DNA of 64,000 bases from Treponema sp. (GCA_017469785.1 JAFUFU010000047.1:37147-101146); one strand, 5' to 3'; positions 46,674 through 55,347 are shown, counted from the first letter of the stretch. Numbers and translations: made by a program. The notes: a model not told the origin generated them from the sequence alone.

Positions 46674-47399
46674 ATGTTGTATATTTTTTCCGCTTCGGGT
46701 CGAAAAAAGTGTGAGCTGCTTTTTTCGACTTTTTCAGATGAATCTGATGAATTTATGTTCTGTAAGGATGGTCTGTCGCTTTTGGATTCTGTCATTTTTG
46801 GAGACCGAAGGGCTGATTTGATATTTCTTGACTGCTTGCTGTACCGAAATTTTTCCGATTTCATCTACAACCTGCTCAAATCTAAAAACATTAGGATTCC
46901 GATTATCATGTTCGGAGGGGAAAATTCAGACTCGGACAGGCGGATTCAGAATTGGATTGCAGAAAATGAAATCCGCTATGATATACAAAACCTGCATCTG
47001 CTTATTCCCGTGTTTACCCGTATTGATGCCGCGCTGCGCTCTGAAAATGTCCGTGTAATGCTTGAGGAAAAGGAAAGCCGCTTTGAGGATGATAAGGTGA
47101 GGCTTCATCTCAGAAGCAAGAAAAAGCAGGCTGACCTTATCGAGGATTTCCGAAAAAAGACAGACCTTCCTCCGTCAATTCACAATCTGCTTGCTTTTCT
47201 TTATAAAAACAACGCAAGGGATGTCTCTATCGAAGAAATCATGCGGCATCTGAACATAAGCCTGAAATCCGATAAGTCCGGCCGTAACATTGTGTACGCA
47301 TACATTGCCCGCCTCAGAAAATGTATCGATAACACGCCGCTGTGCAGTCTGGAAATACTTAGGACCCGCACTGGCTATTACCGTCTCCTTCTTCATTGA
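46674..47399 (+). CDS. orphan receiver-like / winged-helix regulator
   Basis: 241 residues. The first 125 look like a degenerate response-regulator receiver: ADLIFLDCLL supplies a candidate phospho-Asp, but the acidic pair near the N-terminus is missing (LYIFSASGRKK). The C-terminal 85 resemble an OmpR-type winged helix (SIEEIMRHLNI...NIVYAYIARLRKCIDN...ILRTRTGYYRL). No histidine kinase is adjacent, so it may be phosphorylation-independent. A GGAGAG box precedes the ATG, and an inverted repeat lies just upstream. Confidence 0.7.
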   Translation: MLYIFSASGRKKCELLFSTFSDESDEFMFCKDGLSLLDSVIFGDRRADLIFLDCLLYRNFSDFIYNLLKSKNIRIPIIMFGGENSDSDRRIQNWIAENEIRYDIQNLHLLIPVFTRIDAALRSENVRVMLEEKESRFEDDKVRLHLRSKKKQADLIEDFRKKTDLPPSIHNLLAFLYKNNARDVSIEEIMRHLNISLKSDKSGRNIVYAYIARLRKCIDNTPLCSLEILRTRTGYYRLLLH

Positions 47400-47401
47400 T
47401 A

Positions 47402-47439
47402 TAAAAAAGCGGATGCGCCCCAAAAGGAGTACATCCGCT
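47402..47439 (-). terminator. terminator of pncB
   Basis: AGCGGATG (47408-47415) pairs with CATCCGCT (47432-47439). Read on the minus strand the hairpin is followed by TTTTTTAT. It may also end the convergent regulator transcript. Confidence 0.82.
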
Positions 47440-47452
47440 AAGCCCTTGTAAA

Positions 47453-48916
47453 TTATTTAATCCGTGCCTTGATGAATTCCATCTTGAGCTCTTTCATTGC
47501 CTCGGTGAGGGAGACTTTGTAGATGTGGGGGTTCAGGATGCGCTTGTATGAGCCGTCGAAGCTCTCAAGCTGCTTCTGCATTGTCTCGCGGGCTTTGCGC
47601 AAGACTTCCGCCTCGCTGTTTTTTTCGCCCACACGTTTACCGCCTTCAACGACTTTTTTGAGCATAGGCTCAACCTTGCTTGCGGTGAATGTGAACTGAC
47701 GGTAATCCACCATTGGGTGATAGTAGCGGTATTCCTTGCCGCTTTCAATCTGCTCGTCTTTTCTGGCAATGATGTCTGCCTTTGCGTTGCCCTCAGCGTC
47801 ATAGAGACGGTAGACATTCTTTATGCCTGGATTCGTGTTCTTCTCCGGATTGTCGCTGAATTTCATGGCAGGCTGCATTTGGTCTGTGGCCTCGTCGTGG
47901 CGGGCTCCCAGTTTGTAAACGCCCGTGAAGCTGGCCTCGTTTCCGCCTGTTACCATGTGGGTGCCGACGCCCCATGAGTTAATAGGAGTGTCCTGCTGAA
48001 CCAAAGTCTCGATGATTTCTTCGGTAAGCTCGTTCGATACGCAGATTTTTGCCTGCGGGAAGCCGGCCTTGTCCAGCTCCTTTCGGACTTCCCGCGTGAG
48101 ATATGAGATGTCCCCTGAATCCAAGCGGACGCCGAAGTTGTATCCCTTTTCCACAAGCTCCCGGCCTGCGATGATTGCGTTTTTGATGCCTGAGCGGAGT
48201 GTGTCGTAAGTGTCAATCAAGAATACTGCGTTTGTGGGGTAGATTTTAGCATAGGCCCGGAAAGCTTCCAGTTCTGATGGGAAGGCCATAATCCAAGAGT
48301 GGGCCATAGTTCCCATGACAGGGATTCCGTAGATTTTTCCCGCCAGAGTGTTGCTGGTTCCCGCAGCTCCGCCGATAAAGGCCGCCCTTGTTGCGCTCAT
48401 GCCGCCGTCCGGTCCCTGAGCGCGGCGCAGGCCGAATTCCATGATTCCGCCTTTTTTGCTAGCAAGCCAGACTCTGGCCGTTTTTGTGGCGATAAGGCTC
48501 TGGAAGTTGATTATGTTGAGAATGAGTCCTTCTACAATCTGCGCTTCGATTAAATTCGCGTGGATTCGGACAATCGGCTCCTGGGGAAAGATGATTGAGC
48601 CTTCCTCAAAAGCGTACATGTCGCCGGTAAAACGAAAATCCTTGAGGAATTCCAAGAACCCTTCCTCAAAAATGTTCTGGCTGCGAAGGTAGGCGATGTC
48701 GTCCTCTTTGAAAGTGAAGTCGGTGATTGCGTCGATAAGGTTTTCAAGACCTGCGAATACGGAAAATCCGCCGTTGAAAGGCTGCCGCCTGAAGAACATG
48801 TCGAAGACGACCTGATGGTTCATCTTGTTTTTCCAGTAGCCCTGAGCCATTGTAAGCTCGTAGAAGTCGGTGAAAAGCGCGTTGTTTGTGATTACGCTTT
48901 TTTGTGGTTCTGCCAT
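47453..48916 (-). CDS. pncB: nicotinate phosphoribosyltransferase
   Basis: 487 residues of the NAPRTase family, which joins nicotinate to PRPP in NAD salvage. Family segments are TDFYELTMAQGYW, FGLRRAQGPDGGMSATRAAFIGG (containing the catalytic-loop and PRPP contacts), GTMAHSWIMAF and GVRLDSGD. Length and order fit the type found in Gram-positives and spirochaetes. It is convergent with the orphan regulator and divergent from the cyclase gene. Confidence 0.95.
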   Translation of the reverse strand: MAEPQKSVITNNALFTDFYELTMAQGYWKNKMNHQVVFDMFFRRQPFNGGFSVFAGLENLIDAITDFTFKEDDIAYLRSQNIFEEGFLEFLKDFRFTGDMYAFEEGSIIFPQEPIVRIHANLIEAQIVEGLILNIINFQSLIATKTARVWLASKKGGIMEFGLRRAQGPDGGMSATRAAFIGGAAGTSNTLAGKIYGIPVMGTMAHSWIMAFPSELEAFRAYAKIYPTNAVFLIDTYDTLRSGIKNAIIAGRELVEKGYNFGVRLDSGDISYLTREVRKELDKAGFPQAKICVSNELTEEIIETLVQQDTPINSWGVGTHMVTGGNEASFTGVYKLGARHDEATDQMQPAMKFSDNPEKNTNPGIKNVYRLYDAEGNAKADIIARKDEQIESGKEYRYYHPMVDYRQFTFTASKVEPMLKKVVEGGKRVGEKNSEAEVLRKARETMQKQLESFDGSYKRILNPHIYKVSLTEAMKELKMEFIKARIK

Positions 48917-49110
48917 AATAATACCTCATAAAAACAGTCATTCCGAATTTATTCCGGAATCTTTTTTCGATGTTTTCTCCAGCGTTTACCGGCTTCATAA
49001 GCGATAAAAACCGACATCTTTCTGTATTTTACCGAATTTGCAGACTTTTATCCATAATTTCAAAAATCTTTCATTACAAATCCTACTCTCTGTGTTATAC
49101 TTAAAACAGT

Positions 49111-52100
49111 ATGGAAATTTCAAAAAAACTGATGCGTCTTATGGATGTCGCGGTCCTTGTTTTCCTTTCCGCACTTTCCTTTTCTCAGGAATCCAATGTT
49201 ATCCGTGGTAAGACGGATTCTTCATTCTTCTCTGATTTCGTGCATCGTGTATATAACACCTCTGACGGTCTCCCAGGAATGACCATAGTTTCCCTCATTC
49301 AGGATAAAAAGGGCTACATCTGGCTTGGCTCATACGACGGGCTTGTGCGTTTTGACGGCGTTGAATTCAGTGTTTTCAGTCGCTATACGGATTCCAAGTA
49401 CGGTTTTAATTCCGCCCGGACAATTTTTTCGGATTCTCATGAGAATATCTGGGTCGGACACAACGGCGAAGGCCTCACTTGTATCAGGCATGACGGTGCC
49501 GTCATCAAATACGAGAAAAATGATGGTCTTGCCGACAACAAGATAGGTGCAATCTGCGAGGACAGGGAAGGAAACATCTGGATTGGAACGTCCATGGGTA
49601 TCAGCTGCATCAATGCGGACGGCGAATTTTTCACTCCTCCGGGGCTTTCTGAGCTGGGAATGGAGCATGTTACCGTGGCAAGGCTTTTTGTGGACCTTGA
49701 TGGCAGAGTCTGGGTCAGCACAGGCAGCGAGGACTGCATACTTGTCTTTGAAAACGGAACCTTCCGCAAATTTGACGGCATCACCAAAATAAAAAATCCC
49801 ACTGTAAGGGGAATTTATCAGGACAGGTCCGGCGCATACTGGTTTGGGGCCGATCCCCATCTGGCAATCAGGATTAAGGACGGGGAGGAGACTGTTTTTG
49901 ACATCGGACATGAGCACACGAACGGAACTGCAATCGACTCAATCTCCGAAGATTCTGCCGGAAACATTTGGTTCTCCACTGACGGCGGGCTTACCGTGCT
50001 TCATGACGGCCTTTTTTCCTATTATGACAAGCTGAATGGCGCTCCCGACAACGGTGTTAACGGTTTTCTTGAGGACAGCGAGGGAAATTTCTGGATTTCA
50101 TACAACCGGGGCGGCGTTGAGAAACTGAGCAACGGAAAATTCCGCACTGTCCGCAACGATGCGCCGGTGAATGCGATATGCGGAGACTCCTTCCGGGGAA
50201 TTGTCTGGATTGCTACGGATAACGGACTTCGCGCCTATAATGGCAAGGATTTCGTCGATAACGAAATCACTGAATTCTGCAAAGGTGCCCGGATCCGTCA
50301 TGTAGAAGTTATTCCTGACGGCGAGCTTCTCATTTCATCCTATTCCGACACCATACCGCAGATTAGGGTCTCAAAGGACAATGAAATCACAGTATGGACA
50401 AAAGACGACGGTTTTTCTGACATAAAATCACGGGTCTCAATCAAGACCCAAAACGGCGACTATTACGCAGGCACAACGCTGGGGCTGAATATTTTGTGCC
50501 ATGAAGACGGAAAAATCATTACCGTCAGGAAGGAAAACGGACTGTCAAGCAACGACTACATCATGTGGCTTTACGAAGATTCCGAGGGGCAGGTCTGGGT
50601 AGGAACCAACGGCGGCGGCGTCTACATCATGAAAGACAGAAAGGTCATAAGGCATTACGGCACGGACGAAGGTCTTTCAGGAAATGTCATATTTAAAATA
50701 AGAACGATAGGCACCCATATCTGGATTGCAACCGGAACAGGAATCTCCATGTACAACAAGGAAAGCGATTCCTTCATAAATTTCAATTCAAGCATGGGGC
50801 TTGGAACGGACAGCGTTTTCCAGATTCTTGTCGACCACACGAACACTGCATGGATGACAACGAACAAAGGAATTTTCTCCGCCGATTTTGCGGAAATGCT
50901 GGAAGTGGCGAACGGATACAAGAGCCGCATTAGCGTCAAATACTATGGCAATTCTGACGGACTCATTACGAACGGAGTTACCAGCGTTTCTTCCGGCTCA
51001 ATCGATGTCTATGGCCGCGTCTGGTTCCCGCTGGTGGACGGCTTCGCTATCTATGACCCTGCAAAATCAGGCAGAAACACGATTCCTCCAAAGGTTGAAA
51101 TACAAAACTACGTGATTGATAACGAGGTTCACGATTATCACGGTGAGACCATCGTGATTCCTGCCGGCGCAAAACGTCTTTTCATAAAATATACTGCCCT
51201 CAGTTTCATTTCCTCAGAAAGCATCAGGTTCTCAAACATGCTTTCAGGATTCGAGGACAAATTTTCCATGTGGATGCCTTCCCGTGTCTCGACATACACA
51301 AACTTGAAGTACGGGAATTATGAGTTCAAGGTAAAGGCCGAAAACAGCGACGGTGTTTCCGGGGAGCCAAAGGTTGTCCAGATTGTAAAGGAGCCCTACC
51401 TGTGGGAGCTTTGGTGGTTCTGGGCTGCCTGCGGTGGTGCCGTTATTTTGCTCATTTCTCTTGCGATTATCCACAAAATCAGAAACATGCGCAGATACCA
51501 GATTGAGCTTGAGCAGAAGGTCGAGGAGAGAACCAGGGAGCTGAAACTCGCCAATGAAAAGGCTGAAAATCTTCTCCTGAACATCCTGCCGGAACAAATC
51601 GCTGAGGAACTGACGGAACATCCTGACCGCACGATTGCGAAAAGCTATCCGAACGCCACCGTGCTTTTCACGGACATAGTCGGATTTACAAAACTGAGCG
51701 GCAAAATGACTGCACGGAATGTCGTCGCCATGCTGAACCTGATGGTTTCCCGCTTTGATGAGCGGGCCAAACAGATGGGAATTGAGAAAATCAAGACTAT
51801 AGGGGACGCATACATGGCTGCCACCGGCCTGACTGAGACTGCCGATAAAACCAGCGCGAAAAAAATGATTTTTTTCGCAAAAGGGCTGATTTCTGATGTG
51901 GAAAAATTCAACGCCAAGTACAAAACCAACGTAAAAATCCGCGTCGGGATAAATACCGGAGAGCTGGTTGCCGGCGTAATCGGAAAAAGCAAGTTCATTT
52001 ATGATATCTGGGGGGATACTGTGAACGTGGCCAGCCGCATGGAAAGCACCGGAGAGCCCATGCGGATTCACGTCAGTGAAAATACTTACATGCAGACGGC

Positions 52101-52176
52101 TGCTGCCTTCCCTTATGGCTCCGCAATTGAAATCGAGGTGAAGGGGAAGGGATTGATGAGAACCTTTTTCCTGTAG
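49111..52176 (+). CDS. beta-propeller sensor fused to class III adenylate cyclase
   Basis: 1021 residues. A signal peptide or anchor (about 1-26) is followed by many two-component-propeller repeats (for example GYIWLGSYDGLVRFDG, GNIWIGTSMGISCIN, GQVWVGTNGGGVYIM), a Y_Y_Y-like sandwich (about 690-752), one membrane helix (about 767-788), a coiled coil and a cyclase domain. The metal Asp is in VLFTDIVGF (about 853). Lys in KIKTIGDAYM and Asp in YDIWGDTVN are the adenine-specifying residues, so cAMP is the expected product. The sensor faces the periplasm. A TATACT box lies 9 bases before the ATG. Confidence 0.9.
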   Translation: MEISKKLMRLMDVAVLVFLSALSFSQESNVIRGKTDSSFFSDFVHRVYNTSDGLPGMTIVSLIQDKKGYIWLGSYDGLVRFDGVEFSVFSRYTDSKYGFNSARTIFSDSHENIWVGHNGEGLTCIRHDGAVIKYEKNDGLADNKIGAICEDREGNIWIGTSMGISCINADGEFFTPPGLSELGMEHVTVARLFVDLDGRVWVSTGSEDCILVFENGTFRKFDGITKIKNPTVRGIYQDRSGAYWFGADPHLAIRIKDGEETVFDIGHEHTNGTAIDSISEDSAGNIWFSTDGGLTVLHDGLFSYYDKLNGAPDNGVNGFLEDSEGNFWISYNRGGVEKLSNGKFRTVRNDAPVNAICGDSFRGIVWIATDNGLRAYNGKDFVDNEITEFCKGARIRHVEVIPDGELLISSYSDTIPQIRVSKDNEITVWTKDDGFSDIKSRVSIKTQNGDYYAGTTLGLNILCHEDGKIITVRKENGLSSNDYIMWLYEDSEGQVWVGTNGGGVYIMKDRKVIRHYGTDEGLSGNVIFKIRTIGTHIWIATGTGISMYNKESDSFINFNSSMGLGTDSVFQILVDHTNTAWMTTNKGIFSADFAEMLEVANGYKSRISVKYYGNSDGLITNGVTSVSSGSIDVYGRVWFPLVDGFAIYDPAKSGRNTIPPKVEIQNYVIDNEVHDYHGETIVIPAGAKRLFIKYTALSFISSESIRFSNMLSGFEDKFSMWMPSRVSTYTNLKYGNYEFKVKAENSDGVSGEPKVVQIVKEPYLWELWWFWAACGGAVILLISLAIIHKIRNMRRYQIELEQKVEERTRELKLANEKAENLLLNILPEQIAEELTEHPDRTIAKSYPNATVLFTDIVGFTKLSGKMTARNVVAMLNLMVSRFDERAKQMGIEKIKTIGDAYMAATGLTETADKTSAKKMIFFAKGLISDVEKFNAKYKTNVKIRVGINTGELVAGVIGKSKFIYDIWGDTVNVASRMESTGEPMRIHVSENTYMQTAAAFPYGSAIEIEVKGKGLMRTFFL

Positions 52177-52182
52177 AAAATC

Positions 52183-52983
52183 CTAGCTCCACTGGCTGGG
52201 GCGTTTGTTGTACTTGAAAGTGTACCTCGCTCCCAGATAGCGGCTTACAAAACGGCTCATGAAAGCGGTGAATTTCCACTTTGCCGACCACAAAATGATT
52301 CTCTTTCCCCGCCTTGCTTTTTTAAGGCAGTGGGCGACTACGGCGACCGGGTCTTTTCCGTGGAGGACTTCTTTTCTGGCTCCGTTTGAGGCCACATTCG
52401 CAAAGTCCGTACTTACGCTTCCGGGGCAGAGGGCGCTCACTCGGATTTTTTTGTCTTTCAGCTCAGCCGAAAGTGCCACCGAGAATGACAGGGCGTATGC
52501 TTTTGTCGCCGCATAGACTGCGAAATTTCCCAGAGGCAGAAAGGCCGCAAGGGATGCCACATTGATAATCGAAGAGCCTTCGCGCAAAAAGGGCAGAATC
52601 GCACCGCAAAGGCCTGTCAGTGTCGTGCAGTTCAAATCAATCATCTCAAGTTCCTTTTCCAGCGGAGTGCTGGCGAATTCTCCGTAAGTGCCGAATCCCG
52701 CATTGTTCACCAGCATGTCGATTTCATAAGGACCGGAAATCTTCTCTGTGGCAAGAAAGGTCTTGAAAAGTGCGACTCCTTCCTTTCCCGCAAGATTCAT
52801 GGGAACAATTTTGACATTAGGAAAATCCCCTTTAATTTCATCTTTGACCGACTCAAGTTTTTCTTTATTTCGGGCAAAAAGCCAAATCTCGCTGCTTTCT
52901 GTTTTTTCGTCCCTTGCAATCTGCCGTGCGAATTCCGCGCCCATGCCGGAACTCGCGCCCGTAATAATCGTAATCTTTCGCAT
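52183..52983 (-). CDS. short-chain dehydrogenase/reductase
   Basis: 266 residues of the classical SDR fold: TGASSGMGAEF for cofactor binding, NNAGFG, the catalytic Ser in INVASLAAF and YxxxK in VYAATKAYA, and CPGSVSTDF. It resembles the DltE/YqjQ group, and the substrate is unknown. The start is the ATG at 52983, preceded 6 bases upstream by TATAAT on the minus strand. It ends 7 bases from the convergent cyclase gene. Confidence 0.88.
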   Translation of the reverse strand: MRKITIITGASSGMGAEFARQIARDEKTESSEIWLFARNKEKLESVKDEIKGDFPNVKIVPMNLAGKEGVALFKTFLATEKISGPYEIDMLVNNAGFGTYGEFASTPLEKELEMIDLNCTTLTGLCGAILPFLREGSSIINVASLAAFLPLGNFAVYAATKAYALSFSVALSAELKDKKIRVSALCPGSVSTDFANVASNGARKEVLHGKDPVAVVAHCLKKARRGKRIILWSAKWKFTAFMSRFVSRYLGARYTFKYNKRPSQWS

Positions 52984-52989
52984 GAGAAG

Positions 52990-52995
52990 ATTATA
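52990..52995 (-). promoter_or_regulatory. -10 box 6 bases before the SDR start
   Basis: On the minus strand a perfect TATAAT is followed by 6 bases and the ATG, with no Shine-Dalgarno. Confidence 0.6.
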
Positions 52996-53010
52996 GCACA
53001 AAAAGATGAA

Positions 53011-53060
53011 TTAGAGACACGAATTAAAAAAAAAGGCACGAATTGCACTAATTAACACGA
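53011..53060. repeat. ACACGAATTA-type intergenic repeat
   Basis: Tandem-like words GACACGAATTA, GGCACGAATTGCACTAATTAACACGAATA lie between the divergent SDR and GH3 genes. Similar words (CACTAATTGGACTAATTACAC) occur between azlC and azlD. Confidence 0.5.
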
Positions 53061-53080
53061 ATAGAAAAATGGGGTAGAAT
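53052..53080 (+). promoter_or_regulatory. GH3 gene promoter, leaderless arrangement
   Basis: TTAACA (53052-53057), 17 bases, TAGAAT (53075-53080); the ATG at 53088 is 7 bases further on. Confidence 0.55.
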
Positions 53081-53087
53081 CAAAAAC

Positions 53088-54584
53088 ATGAAAAATCATC
53101 CGCGTTCATCAGCGTTCATCAGCGTCATGCGACATCCTGTCGCGACAAGTTTTTTTTGCAAAAAACTTGCGGTTTTTCCGTCTTTTTCCCACATCCGTGT
53201 GGGCTTTTTGCTTCTAATTGTATTTTCTTTACTTTCCTGCAGCAAAAGGCCCTCGCCGGAAGAAATTGAAGCCCGGCGGCTTTTGGAACTTGCCCGGCTG
53301 GAGGAGGCAATTCAGAATGCGAAAAATGCCGCCATTTCAGAATATGTCGCTTCTCTTTCCGATGAAGTCAAAATCTCCCAGCTTTTTCTCGTGAACATCG
53401 AGGGGAATCAGAAATATTCTGCCGTCGAAAAAACTGGCTCTCTATACGGAAAAGCAGGCGAGGGAAATCCCCTTGTGCCCGGCGGTGTGCTTCTTTTTTC
53501 TTATAATATCTCGAAGGACCCCCTTGAAACTTATGAATACATCAAGTCAATTCGTGATTTTTATCTTGAGAACGAGAATCTGCCCCCTTATGTCGCAGTC
53601 GATCAGGAGGGCGGGGACGTGAACCGGCTTCGCGGGCTTACCAGCGTGCTCTGGGCGCAGAAAAAAGTCGCCGATTCCTTTTCCCTTGAAGGCGCGTCTG
53701 CCCTGTATTCGGCTCAGGCCCGCCAGATGAAAAATCTCGGCTTTCACATGAATCTTGCCCCTGTGGTTGAGGTTTTGACCGAAAAAAATCAGGATTTTCT
53801 GGATACCCGTTCTTTCGGAAATCTTGAGGCTGTCCTTTCTTACGGAGAAATTGCCATCAACTCTTACGAAGAGATGGGAATCGCCGTGGTCTTAAAGCAT
53901 TTCCCCGGAAATTCCAACGCGGATCCCCATATAGGTCTTCCAAAAATCACTTATTCAGCCTCAGACTATGATTCTTATTTCAAGCCTTTTGAAGTCCTGC
54001 TTCCCAAAGCCAGTGCCCTCTTAATGAGCCACGCGATTATGAAAGAGGATAAAGACCTTTCGGCTGGGGAAATTTTTTCCCTTGAAGATTCTGATGTTCC
54101 TGCCTGTTTTTCGCGTCACTGGATTCGGGATGTCGCTAAAAATCAGTATAAATTCGATGGACTTATCTTCTCTGACGATATTTTCATGGGTGCTCTTTCA
54201 AAAAACGGCTATCCGCCGGAAAAAGCTGCCCTTGAGGCAATCAAAGCCGGCGTGGATGTAATCATGCTCTCAGAAAAGCGTTTCGGAGGCGTGGCAGGTA
54301 TCCTTCTTTCAAAGGCAAAAGAAGACCAGGACTTCGCTAAAGAAATAAACCGCGCCGCCGAGAATGTAATTCGCTACAAAATCAAGGCTGGAATCCTTGA
54401 GCTGATTGAAATGGACGATGGAGCAGGGGAATACTCTGAACTGAAAGATTCGCCCTTCCAAAAAAATGACGAAAAAATCCCTTCCTTTTCTGTAAAGGTC
54501 AAACATGATTACGCTGATTTTGATTTGTACCGCTTCAACGAAGATTACAAAGCAGGAATGAAAGCCTTTGAGATGTCAAAATGA
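53088..54584 (+). CDS. GH3 beta-N-acetylhexosaminidase-like lipoprotein
   Basis: 498 residues. From about residue 37 there is a signal peptide with lipobox LLSC (Cys about 51), then a GH3 barrel: VAVDQEGGDVNRL, KHFPGNSNADPH (about 270, the NagZ-like motif with the acid/base His) and the nucleophile Asp in FSDDIFMGAL (about 363). It probably trims N-acetylhexosamine from cell-wall fragments. The first 36 residues come from repeat- and hairpin-rich DNA (TGCGACA-TCC-TGTCGCG; CCCACA-TCCG-TGTGGG followed by T), so a later start is possible: ATG at 53127 or the GTG in RVGFLLLIVF. Its last eight codons plus stop form the left 27-bp direct repeat. Confidence 0.85.
   Translation: MKNHPRSSAFISVMRHPVATSFFCKKLAVFPSFSHIRVGFLLLIVFSLLSCSKRPSPEEIEARRLLELARLEEAIQNAKNAAISEYVASLSDEVKISQLFLVNIEGNQKYSAVEKTGSLYGKAGEGNPLVPGGVLLFSYNISKDPLETYEYIKSIRDFYLENENLPPYVAVDQEGGDVNRLRGLTSVLWAQKKVADSFSLEGASALYSAQARQMKNLGFHMNLAPVVEVLTEKNQDFLDTRSFGNLEAVLSYGEIAINSYEEMGIAVVLKHFPGNSNADPHIGLPKITYSASDYDSYFKPFEVLLPKASALLMSHAIMKEDKDLSAGEIFSLEDSDVPACFSRHWIRDVAKNQYKFDGLIFSDDIFMGALSKNGYPPEKAALEAIKAGVDVIMLSEKRFGGVAGILLSKAKEDQDFAKEINRAAENVIRYKIKAGILELIEMDDGAGEYSELKDSPFQKNDEKIPSFSVKVKHDYADFDLYRFNEDYKAGMKAFEMSK
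54558..54584 (+). repeat. left 27-bp direct repeat of the DGR cassette
   Basis: This sequence encodes the GH3 C-terminus MKAFEMSK plus the stop codon. It is identical over 27 bases to 58684-58710, and the flanking bases differ on both sides. Confidence 0.95.
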
Positions 54585-54626
54585 TTTTTTTATGGAAATC
54601 GTGGTTTCCTAAAAGCCAATAGCTGT

Positions 54627-54632
54627 TATAAT
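54627..54632 (+). promoter_or_regulatory. -10 box of the template-repeat transcript
   Basis: A perfect TATAAT stands about 190 bases before the template repeat, with only a weak -35 region upstream. No open reading frame is expected to be translated from this transcript. Confidence 0.55.
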
Positions 54633-54823
54633 GCTTTTGATTAGTCCAGAATCCATAGTGCCACGGTGTTGTGGAGCGAGACTTAGCTTTTTGCGAAAAA
54701 GGGTGGAATTACCCCGTGTCAAAAAATGATGCTTTCCAGGCATCAGGAATTTTCCTTTCGTGGGGTATGGCTTTTTGCGGAAAATATGGCAATCCGCCCG
54801 CTTTTCTAGAAAATTCCACGAAA

Positions 54824-54946
54824 ATTGGTCGTCTAGTCAGAACGCTTCCAACAATAACAATGCCTGGAATGTGTGGTTCGACGACGGCAACTTGAACAAC
54901 AACAACAAGAACAACAACAAATCGGTTTGTACAGTTCGTGCTTTTT
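54824..54946 (+). repeat. DGR template repeat (TR)
   Basis: 123 bases matching the VR (57779-57904) except at positions that are mostly adenine here. The central 80 bases hold 16 AAC, AAT, AAG or AAA codons in the VR frame, about 35 adenines in all. AAY codons can be altered at both A positions without creating stops. Both ends match the VR exactly: TTGGTCGTCTAGTCAG on the left and a 25-base stretch ending GTTCGTGCTTTTT on the right, the expected initiation region. Confidence 0.95.
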
Positions 54947-54959
54947 CGCAAGGCTTTTT

Positions 54960-54992
54960 GGCTGCCCGGAGTTTTTGGACAGCCATTTTTTT
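54960..54992 (+). terminator. terminator of the template RNA
   Basis: GGCTG (54960-54964) pairs with CAGCC (54980-54984), continued by CC/GG after one mismatch, and is followed by ATTTTTTT. It ends the TR transcript just before the Avd gene. Confidence 0.7.
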
Positions 54993-55005
54993 GTTAAAAT
55001 GAACT

Positions 55006-55347
55006 ATGGCACTGTATTATGATTTACCTGTTTTTAAAGATTCCTACAAACTCACTCTGAGCCTTTTCCAGCTCACTTCGCATTTTCCCCGCGAGTACAA
55101 ATTTACCCTCGGACAGGACATGAAGAGGGATTGCCTCGCACTTGTTCGTTCTATTTACCGCGCGAACAAAAACAAGGATAAGCTTCTCTATCTTGAGCAG
55201 TTTCTGGACACCTTTGAGGTCGTCAAGCTGGAAATTCGCTTGTGCGTTGATTTAATGCTCATTTCCCGCACAGCTCAGGCAGATTTGCTCCGCTCAATCG
55301 ACAGCATCGGCAGGCAGATTACGGCATGGAGAAATTCATGCAGGTAA
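55006..55347 (+). CDS. avd: DGR accessory protein Avd (four-helix bundle)
   Basis: 113 residues, mostly helical, with the Avd/S23-like pattern LTSHFPREYKFTLGQDMKRDCLALVRSIYRANKNKDK and LEIRLCVDL. In Bordetella phage DGRs Avd forms a basic pentamer that binds the reverse transcriptase and the template RNA and is needed for mutagenic homing. It lies between TR and reverse transcriptase and overlaps the latter. A TAAAAT box ends 5 bases before the ATG and there is no Shine-Dalgarno, so it may be expressed from a leaderless message. Confidence 0.9.
   Translation: MALYYDLPVFKDSYKLTLSLFQLTSHFPREYKFTLGQDMKRDCLALVRSIYRANKNKDKLLYLEQFLDTFEVVKLEIRLCVDLMLISRTAQADLLRSIDSIGRQITAWRNSCR

Larger units (their letters stand above)
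54639..54992 (+). ncRNA. DGR template RNA
   Basis: The span from the predicted transcription start to the terminator carries the template repeat and about 185 bases of leader, with no convincing gene. The leader can fold. GATGC (54728-54732) pairs with GCATC (54740-54744). GGAATTTTC (54746-54754) can pair with GAAAATTCC (54809-54817), and TTTCGTGG (54756-54763) can pair with CCACGAAA (54816-54823). The last two helices are not nested, so they are alternatives. In studied DGRs an RNA of this kind is the substrate for error-prone cDNA synthesis. The transcript boundaries are inferred. Confidence 0.65.

Noticed and set aside
54848-54921. AAC-rich tract as a simple microsatellite
   Set aside because: The tract is flanked on both sides by exact matches to the end of the target gene, and the differences are at adenines, so it is a DGR template repeat and not a plain trinucleotide repeat.
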